From: Telmatactis stephensoni
Lineage: Eukaryota; Cnidaria; Anthozoa; Actiniaria; Isophelliidae
NCBI GenBank assembly: GCA_029948255.1
Contig: JALIZF010001761.1
Span: 558,001 to 622,000 of the forward strand
DNA length: 64,000 nt
Reading direction: 5' to 3'
The notes under the pieces were generated by a model that saw nothing but the letters and a program-made list of their open reading frames with translations, made no database searches and was not told the DNA's origin. Below, piece after piece: positions 47,710 through 57,800 of this stretch; position 1 is the stretch's first letter; every line of letters begins with the position of its first letter. The position numbers and the translations under genes are program-made.

Positions 47710-50700
47710 TCCAGAAATGTGCTTTTGTTAGTGTTTCTCTCTTGGGAGATTTCAGAAATACTATATATTTGCTTATTCCAAAAAGCCTTTGTTAAAAAAT
47801 TGTCGGAAGGTTGTCTTATACTGTTTCTTTAGCTTATTAAGCAATTAAAATTATATAAAAAGTTGTTCAGATCTTTTCAGAAAATAAGTAAAACATGTTC
47901 ATTCTATGTGATCGTCCAACTCAACTACTGGTGAATTTCAAATTGTAATAAAATTACAAAGAACTTACCACTTAAAAAAATTTGATAAATAGAGGGATTT
48001 GCTCTTTTTTGGTTCACGTCGGTCCTTCAAAAGTCGGTCGTTAAAAAATCTTCACTATAGAGTACACAGCGAATGAGCGTCTCTAACTGTCTCAAAACAT
48101 CTTTGGCCTCTTTATAGTCTGTGCCGCGAGCTTTCAAGGTGTTAAGCAATTTGATTGGTTGATTACATTTCCTACGATAAAGCCTTCAAAATGTTGACAA
48201 TTTACCAAACAACACTTAATGAAAACATTAAAGGGTTTTATCAAACGTAGGTCAAAGTAGAGGGGTAATTTTTCTTTTATTGCGTATTTTAAAGTAGTGA
48301 AGCTCCCGTGGGCCTTTTGTTAGTAAACTTCCGAAATCGTGTAAGAAAACTTTTATGGGGTATCAAACGCGCTTTTATGACATCCAGCACGCCAAGTAGC
48401 GCCCTGAAACAAATCCCAAAATTTCTGAATTAAAAAGGGAGACTGATGAGTCCGAAAACGTCTAAATTAATAAAGGAGAAATTAATTTGGTAATAGTATT
48501 CTTTGTAGGGTTTTCGGGCCAGAAATTTAAAAGTGAGGTAATGCATGAGTTCGTTCCTCTAGCGCGCGACTGTTCTGTAAACTGATTACAGAGAATGATT
48601 TTAAGTAAACTTTACACTTTGATCATCGTCTTCTCTCCAGTATTTCTTTTTCTTTTTCTTTTTCTTTTTTTTTTTCTTTTTCTTTCTTTTGGTTAAAACT
48701 TTCATTTTTTCAAAGTACGTCATTGTTTTTAAATCAACTGTATCAACTATACACGCCTACCTAATGTCATGTTTGCAAAACTGTGGCAGCTTACTTATGG
48801 CTCTTCAAAAAGTGTTTTCATATGGCTAAAGGATGTTACTGTTGATTTACGACGATAAACCCTTTAGTAGGGTTGTACAAACAAACCGCCCATATACCTC
48901 GGCGAATATCAAAAGAACTGCTTTCTTTGTTTGCTTGAACAGTTTGAACCGGCAAATTTAGTATCTTAAAGCTTCTGCAACAAACTCAAAACATGCCGTC
49001 TTCCCCTGTAGTCAAAAACTTTCCTGATCTTAAACGATTTAAAGTATATTCTATGAATTACACAGAATTGATCCGAAACACGAATGCCAACTTTAATCCA
49101 AAAGTGGAAACTGAGCTGACTCTTTCACTGTGACTTACTAGTTTTATCGAAGCTGTCTTCCTAACAAACGCGAGATAGTATAACTCAGTTCAAAACATCT
49201 CATGCATCTCCCCCGCCGCGAAAGACGTTTTTGTGTTCACTAAAATTTAATGTATCAATGAAATCTCAGCAGTAACCAAAAATAAAGTCTTCAAGATCTA
49301 TAAAAACTGGGTTTTTTGTTTTGTTTTATTTCCTTTCTTTCTTATTTTCAAAACTACAATTTTCTAGAACATTTTTTCCAGAAAACCTTTGGAAATACGT
49401 TATTCTGAGCATTCTCTGTGATTTGGAATCGAATCTTTATGCTTTTTTTTCTTAAAGATACAATTTTCCATTTATTGTTCATACTTTTATAAATATACTT
49501 TAATCATAACATATGTGAATTCATAGGTGCAAAGGTAAGCTTTGAAAAATATTAATTTAGTGCATAATTTCAATTTCAATTCAAACAGTGATTTATAAAT
49601 TTAACTATTCTCGCATATAAAATGCCTTTTCGCAGAATTTGGGAAAATCTTGTTGATATGCGTTTTGTTATTTGGTATTTTTTTTATAGTCGTTGTTTGA
49701 TACAAATATTTATCTCAGGGTAAAAACGCTTCATTTACTTTGTTTATCGTCTGGTTCTTTTTGATTTGCTTTTGCTCTGACTTCCTTTTTTCGTTCTTTT
49801 TTTCGAGTTATCGTTCTTTTTCTTTCGAGTTTTAAAACATGTTTTGTTTTTTGTTCTATTATGTTTAATATAACAATATTCCTGTTTCATATGATCTAAC
49901 TTTCAATTTCTTTTTCGCTTCCTTTGGTCTTATAAATCTTTTAAAATGGCCTCAATCATTCTTTTTATTCATTTTGCTTTTATCATTACAAAATGAGAGC
50001 AAAATATTAAATAACAAACTAGACAAACAAGAGATTTATTTGAGATTTGGCCCACACCAAGATAGCAGAGGTCGACTTTAAACAAACGTCAAATTCACTG
50101 ACAAAAAAAAACAGCTTGACTTCTTCAATACATTAACCATTGACTCCATTTCGGGAGGTGATGTACTTTTTAATATATAATGCCTGGTAAAGTTCTTTGC
50201 AAGCGAGAAAATAACTTTCAATTTTTAGCTAGCTAGAATATATTTGTCATTTCTTGAGAATCAAGGAAACACTACGTTTTGATATACAACGTAACGAAAG
50301 CTTTAATGTACGTATTTCTCATCACCCTGCATGTCAGTTTTTCAATTTACTTTTTCATATCTTAAACAAACAGAGGCGCACGACTTCAGAAAATGAAACG
50401 ATAATTTATATCGTCTACTGCAATATTAAATTTGTTAAAGCAAATAGTAGCAAGAAGGTGTGTAATGTAATGTAAATATTGATTTGATTACATCTAAATA
50501 ACCTGGGTTTTTTGAAAGATTTGGCGATGCGTTGTTAGATCCGTGTAACAGTGAACTCATTCATCAAACTTAACGAAAAGGCGAAGATCACTCCATAAAG
50601 CAAGAGAAATAAAGAAATAGAAGAACAGCATACTATAGATAAAGAAAAAAACCCCTGAAGAGTCAAAATAATGTGTCGGATTAAAGACGAAAGCAAAATG

Positions 50701-51965
50701 GAAATGTTTGAATCAAAATGCACGCAAATAAAAGATGCACAATTTACACAATGAAAAACCTGTTTGTAAGATCAAAATCGCTTCTCACGCCGGTTTGTTA
50801 TCAAGATTTGAGGGTTTTTTTCTTATTTTAGAAGGCAAAACAAAAGTATTTTGCATATTTTTGAAAGGCATTTTAGCAGGGTTGTACAAACAGACGGACA
50901 GGAACTGAATGAAGTTAAATAACTTGTTGTTGTCACTGAGCGTTAGCTTATAATCAACTTGTCTTACCATAAATTATTGCAAAAGCAATTATTAAAAAAG
51001 TAATAAAAACAGAAATATCTCAGTGAATACATAACCGCCAGGAGGAAAAAAAAGAAGAGGAAGAAAACAGAAAAGAAAAGCAACAAGGTCGAGAAACGGA
51101 ACGCAAAAGCCGTCAAACAAAACATCTAACAATCATTCTTCATCATTGCTTTGATCCATCATGAGCTTGAGTAAATGTAGATCTACAAATGTACGAAAAA
51201 CCGCCTGAGCAAATGACTTATGACAAATTTTTATTGTAATTTTTTTAATCGTGTACATGAGAAAATGAGAAAGTGTGTTGGTTATCGAAAATCATCTGTA
51301 ACAGAAAATGTTTCATTAAAACTTGCTTTTTCAACATCTGAAGTTGTCTCCGCTTTGAAAGAGTTTCTGGACCTGATTTGATTAACTCTTATTTGCGAGG
51401 GAAAGCAACGCTTTGTCTTCAAAAATTTAGATTGGCTGCTGTCACTTCATCAATATCAATCAATCTTTCGCTGCCGATGAATCTATGAAAATGATAAATA
51501 AAACATACTGGCAAAAAGTATATAAATAATGATTTTTTGACCAGCTTTGACATATCTTAAAGCTGATGAACATCAGCAAAGCAATAAAAATTGAAATTGA
51601 GAATTTATGGCATGGTGAAAGAAAAGGAAGTCGCAAAGTCGCTGAGACCTTTCCAGATGCATTCTTGACGAACCAATGCAAGGAAGAAGAAGAAGTACAA
51701 GTTAAAGAAGATAGAGATAAAAAAACTGAGGGATTTCTATTTCATATATACAGTTAAAAGTTAAAAGTACTAAAACACCCAAACAAACACTATAACGGAA
51801 TACTAAAATAGAGAAAGTGGCTTACCACCGGTCTCATATTCATCTGAATGCCGACGTTAAATAAATTCACTGTCCATTTTAAATTACATTGTGCAAACTT
51901 ACATGTATTTCAAATATCCCTCCATTTTCCTTATACTAAAAATATAATATATTTTTTTCTGTATT
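47710..51965. other. Long intergenic stretch, no gene recognised
   Basis: Low-complexity CTTTTT runs occur at 48645-48690 and T-rich text near 49780-49860. Reading frames are short, and none shows a signal peptide, motif or splice context. I see nothing else. Confidence 0.4.
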
Positions 51966-51984
51966 TCGATTGATTAACAATGTC

Positions 51985-52463
51985 AAATACCCAGGGGGAA
52001 GAGGGTTGGTGGTGAGCCCAAAGGGACATCCTGGTCGAAAGAGGAACACCCAAAAATCTCATGACACTAACAAAAGAATTGGGGAGATCGAGACAGTGCA
52101 TCATTGTTCCGTGTGTTCTTCTCGCCTATATGTGACTTTTAAGAGTGTAAATGCGGATAGCTTATCGTCGAAGACTTAAAATGGTGAGTAGGAATGAGAT
52201 ATATTCTTGATATCGGACATAGTTACTTTGTGATAATAGTGAATGACGTAGCTGTTGTGCCGGAAAATTGCGGGAACGTACCGTATCGGAAGCGGCCGTC
52301 CGACCAAAGATGGACTTTTGAAACGGATACTCCTGACTGGACCCTTCATATTTATGTTATAAACGGAATGAGTGTTGTAGCCACCGAGGCCTTCAGATCC
52401 GTACGTGCAAAGTTTTCAGCCTTTAGAATTAAGATGAATAAAGATTTAAAAGTAATGAACTAG
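51985..52463 (+). other. Two adjacent unassigned open frames
   Basis: A frame to 52179 reads KYPGGRGLVVSPKGHPGRKR and later HHCSVCSSRLYVTFKSVNAD; after a short gap a second one (52194-52463, 89 codons) contains PENCGNVPYRKRPSDQRWTF and DTPDWTLHIYVING. The composition is less AT-driven than that of neighbouring shadows and codon positions look protein-like, but I recognise no family. They could be exons of an unmodelled gene or a degraded transposon ORF. Confidence 0.25.
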
Positions 52464-52469
52464 AAAAAC

Positions 52470-54640
52470 GTTGCCAATATTTTTTGTCGTTCATCGTTTT
52501 TGTCGTCATCCATTCTGACTTTCTTTTTGTCTATTTTTGAAATATTTCTTTTTTAGATTTTCTTTCAATTGGTCATTCATTCATTCAGTCATTCAGTCAT
52601 TTTATTTTCATTATTCCGTTAAACTTTTTCTATCTATTTCTATTTTCTATCTGTCTTACCAGCATCGTTAATTATTTCGTTGACAGTTTTTGATTATCAT
52701 GCATTCGGGTTTTTTATTCTACTTAGACCTTTATATCATTAATCTTGATTTCATCCATCCATCCATCCATCCATCCATCCATCCATCCATCCATCCATCC
52801 ATCCATCCATCCATCCATCCATCCATCCATCCTTCCATCCATTTATTCATTCATTCATACATTCGATAATACAATTAATTATACCAGCAAATTACGCCTC
52901 TGAGAGTAGTTTAAAAGTGGTGGTGAAGTAAAATTAAAAGAAGACAAGAAACATGTGCTAAGATATCAAAGAGGATTTATAGTTTGCATGAAGACCCTAA
53001 CAATAAAACAAAATGAAGGCAAACATCTTTACTACTCAGTTCATATAATTATCAGGAATCGACATATAATTGGTTTATACGTGTTTTGAAGAGGAAGTCA
53101 AAATTTTATTTTTAAAAAACATTTTCAAATAAAGTGGATTAATTCTGGGCGTCTGACGACTCTTTCAAACTACACATAAAATTTGATACATCGTATAGCC
53201 ATCATCATAGCGTGCTTGGACCTATTTCTTTGAAACTGACTTGCATTGCCTAAAACCTATTGTTTATTCTATTGTTTATTATTTATGATCAGTCATAGTA
53301 TTACGTAAAAGAAAAACCGTCATGAAGTTCACTCACGAAATGTCCATTAGCTGATCGGCTTTACAGCTAATTCAACATCCTGAATTTACTCTTCATAGCT
53401 ATAAAGATGGTCAAAAAAAGATAAAGTTGTCCGCTAGCGGTAGAAAGAAGCGGATTAAAACAATTAATTCATTTGAAAACATTTCGTTTTAGCCAAAACA
53501 CTGTGAACCAGCAATGTATGACTGGCGGTGTGTTTATGAAAGATTTTTTTTTGTTTTTACCTCGAGAAATGCAAAGCAAAGAAAACATTTTGTTTGAGTG
53601 GGTGTTGAAAAAACGTCACTGAAAGAAAAGCCCTGAAAATGCATTAACTTCACGGTGCATTTCAAGCTCTTTTAACAAAATAAGTGATTTAGAGAACTGT
53701 TTTAAGTTGAGCATGAAGTGGCTCTCTCTGTGACTTGATTGCAATAAATCGTTACCATTATACGTCGTCTTTTTGAGTGGGTTTGAAGAGCATTAAGTGG
53801 TTTTGAAGTACCAACGGCGGCGAAAAGAGAGGTAAAATTGTACATTTTCCTGTTGTTATTGTGAGTCTTGAAGGCTAGTGAAATGTAACAATTAAGATGA
53901 AAAAAGATTTTCCATCGCTTGTTTCAATGTATAAATAGATGCCTTCTTATTTTTATTTCTCAACTAATACAATTTTCTGTTGGAAGAGAATACTAATAAA
54001 CAAACATTTGTTTAATGTGAGATTGTTGATTCATTCATCCAATTCTCGATGGGTGCGCCGCTATCCCTTACAGAATCAGTTAGATCATTGGTTGTCCAGA
54101 GGATTAGTAAGTCAATTGCACGTTTTCCATCAAATAACCTATGCATCATTTTATTCTTTTTTTTTTTCTTATATCAATCATATCATTCTTCTATAAAATC
54201 ATCTAGAACATAGGCAGGCAATCATTAAGCTTACAAATCTGCAGAAATGATATTCATTTGTGGACGTTTATCACCAGTTTTTATAGGGATATTTTTCAGT
54301 TATTTTTTCTCTTTCTTTTTGTTTTGTCCTATTCTGGGGTTTAATCATTTCCTTGAGAATCAAAATATAAATCGTAACCATCCTTGTTGAACAAACAACA
54401 GGCCTTAATGAGAAATCGTTTGTTAAAGTTCATGGCGCAATATGGCCGAAATGACGTCGCATACAACCCAACAACTGAATTTGATCTGTCCATCTCCAAG
54501 ACAACTACCAAATAACCAAACATCTGAGTTTTCAACCAACATTTTTATTTGCCAAATTCGATTATAAATTGAATCAAGCCTATGATGCAACATATAACGA
54601 TAAACTGTCCAGTAAGTTATAGCAACGTATTTTGGACTCG
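52470..54640. other. Intergenic, no gene seen; ATCC satellite inside
   Basis: Apart from the CATC satellite (listed separately) and related ATTC low-complexity patches around 52570-52600 and 52845, nothing is recognisable. Confidence 0.4.
52752..52842. repeat. (CATC)n microsatellite
   Basis: About 21 CATC units with a single CTTC variant near the right end, followed by TTCATTCATTCAT. Confidence 0.97.
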
Positions 54641-54646
54641 TTTATT
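54641..54646 (-). terminator. Candidate polyadenylation signal (AATAAA) of the second SEA/minicollagen-domain gene
   Basis: The minus strand reads AATAAA here, about 195 bases after the stop codon at 54839. It is the first perfect signal downstream of that gene. Confidence 0.45.
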
Positions 54647-54838
54647 GACCTAAAATTTCTCATAAAGATAATGCAACCTCATAGCAACCTTGGAATAAGG
54701 AAATAATTTCTGTTCAAAATGACAGGTATGAAAAATACTCTCATTGCTTCAAACTCTTTCCTATCTGTCCTGTAGACTCTTCATATATTTACAAGATTTG
54801 ACTTCTTCCACCCAAGCGTTTCATGCAGTACAATCACT

Positions 54839-57800
54839 TTATCCTCTGTATGCTCGGTACTTGCCAGCATGCCTCAGTCTGTGCAGGTAGGCACTGTAGC
54901 GCGTCTTTGGAAAGAAATTGGACCTGCAGCAGGCAGGGTGGCAGGTAGGTGCACAGTGGTTTGCGCAGCTCTGGTGACAGGGTCCTTGGGGTGGTGGAGC
55001 AGCAACAGAGTATGGTACAGACGCAACTGGAACGGGTAATCCGTAAGGTTGTTGGTATGGGTATTGTTGACCTTGGTGACCGGGTTGACTAGCAGGGTGG
55101 AGGAAAGGCTGCCACTGACCACCAGCATATGTATGGCCAAGAACCTGAACGGCTTTTTCCTCGGGTTTCTCTTCCTCCTTTTCATTCTTTTCTTCATCGC
55201 TCGTCTTTTCATCGCTTTCCTTGTCATTATCCTTGGGGTTCTCTTCTTCTTTCTTTTCTTCGTTATGATGGGCATTGTCGGTAGGGTATGGTGCGAAAGG
55301 GTCAGTTGTGGCTGGAACTGTAGATGGCTGTATTACCACTGGGTAACTTAGCGGATGAACCTGTAAATGAGTGGGTTGAGGTGGTGGTGGTGCAAGATGG
55401 ATCTCAGGAACGTTGGTCTCAGGTTGTGGCTGTGCCGCAGGGTATGATGGACATTCATTGGGATAAGGAGTAATTTGGTATTGTTCTGGTGCATGACAGA
55501 TTTGAACACCACACTGTTGTATTTCTGGGACAATACAAGGCTGAACAAGATGGATCTCAGGAGATTCTGGTGGGCACTCTGACTCAAAACATTCTGAAAG
55601 AAAAGATGGATGCTTAACAGCTAAGAAAGAACGTAAATCAAAAGGGTTTATTAAAAAAGTAACCCATTCGTTCCAATTTTCAGCTCCTAGAGCTGCTACG
55701 TCTAAAGCACGACGACTGGAAAATGGCCGAATGCAAGTCAGGCAACCTTGGTGTGATATTGGTGTAACCAATCATAGCTAGGCTATTTTTATTGATGATC
55801 TGCAAGATTAGATTTGCAATTATACGAAAATTGTGCGAAACCGTGGTCAAATGGCAATAGACCGTTGTAGGTTTTATTGTTGTTATAGTAATTACCTGCA
55901 TGAAGGATGCTGTGTGGTTTAAGAATGGCTTCAAGAACTTTAAGATGTTTTCCTTCACATCCAAACTTCAGCACAAATACAGCAACCGATTCATTTGTTG
56001 GCGAATTGCTGTTAAAATACAAAAAGAAAAAAGAAAAAAAGAAAAAGGAAAACCAAAACCATAAATCATGTTAAAACACTGTAAACTCTGAAGATAGTAA
56101 AACTACAACTGTATCATACATACATACATACATCAACTTTATTTAAACACGATATTATTTTAAAATCTGTCGCTTATGGGGTCGTGTATCTAAGAAACTT
56201 CAGTAGACAGATCTGGTTTTGAAAGCTGAGAAGAATGTAAAAATATATATGTTTAAAAGATGAATACTTACATAACCTCGACGAATTTCAATGATTGGAA
56301 ACAAGGATAGCATCTATAGATCAACTTAATCTGTAAAAGTACAATACAAAGCTTGTAACTTTGTTGTGGAGTTCTATGAACTAATTTTGTTGTATGTTGC
56401 ATTAAAAAAGTGGATTTTTTGGTATTTCAATTGTTTTTCTTTTCGTTTCTTTTCTGGATAAGATATTTAAATTTTTTTTCTCATTTGTGGATTTCTTGCT
56501 GAGTAGGTGGAAGTCATTAAACTTACATTTTCACAAATGTTGCATTCCATCTTGTCATATCCTTCACTCCCTGGAGGGCTTGGAGGGGGTTTCAAAAGCT
56601 TCACCGCAACTTTGAAATTCTGACCTGTAGAAAGAGATTTGAATAAATACCAACGTATATTTTCACTATTAGGCACATTCACTCTGTGGGTGATCAAGCG
56701 AAAACGAGGTACGGGACGGGGAGGGAATCCCCAGTATTAGGTTCTCTAACCAACATAAACATATTATTTTTGACTTGATTTAATTTGGTAAAAAAAGATC
56801 TCGATGGTCTGATCATTTCAGGTGAGGTGGCAAAGTCCCCTAGCGGATGAAGTCTCATAACTTCCAGCACGCTTGAGTGTCCATAATTATTACGAAGACG
56901 CAATGTCCAATATGGGCACTTTGATATGGCAGCGAGTTAAATATTGGTGTCAAAACTAGTTTCAAAGCATGTTCGTTATGAAATATGGCAATTCCTTCTC
57001 TTACTTCATTTCAACATGCCATAATATTTTTTTTTGTATTTTGGATCATGTCATATCCGTGGCTGTTAGATTTCTTTTTCTCAATTTCGCAATTGATTTA
57101 TCAGTAGTCAGCCTTTATGAAATGTGTAAACATCATGCCCCTAACACAGTACTAGTGAACGTTTCAAAAAATCTACACTAACTTAAATTACTTACATTTT
57201 AGGTTATGAGACTCACTTTTCTGGATTTCCTCTGAAATTTAACAAAAAATACACGCATTTTAATATGAGACCATGCAAATAAAAATATTGAAAAACTGAA
57301 TATGATGTCACCACGTATACAATTCGCTTATAATGTCATTACTATTTGCAGAAACTATGAAGAAAAGTCACTTTTTCCCAAGTACAGGCACTTTTTGCCA
57401 AAAATATGGATGGAGAACTTTGATACTGTAGCTGTGTTTATTGCATTAGCAACCTATGTGGTCAATACCGTAATGTTAAGTTCTCTACTTATGCGAAATC
57501 TGCTAAATGAAAATTTAATGTAATCGGGAACAATCTCTGGTAGCATACCACCGGATGAATTGCTGTAGATCAATGGAAAATCCCCTCCTGCAGATGTTAT
57601 TAGCAGATAAAAGCATGTTTCAAGATTACCTGAAGTTTCGTTGTGAGGAGGTAAAGTTGAATTGTGGGCTATCTCAGTATTGTTGTTATTAGTAATTGAA
57701 TCAGTTTGAGTGATTGGAGGTGGAGCTTGAATTGTAATACTTTGACCTATATCTGCAGCTTGGACTACAATAAAGGTGCATTTGATTAACATTTTACGCA

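Noticed and set aside
54874..55587. Minus-strand Lys/Arg-rich frames and a plus-strand hydrophobic frame (55049-55351)
   Set aside because: They are out-of-frame or antisense shadows of the last exon of the SEA/minicollagen-domain gene, whose frame joins the upstream exons.
55594..55771. Open reading upstream of the last exon of the minus-strand SEA gene
   Set aside because: It is intron sequence: a CTTTCAG acceptor at 55594-55600 fits the phase-1 junction, and the signal peptide and SEA exons lie upstream.
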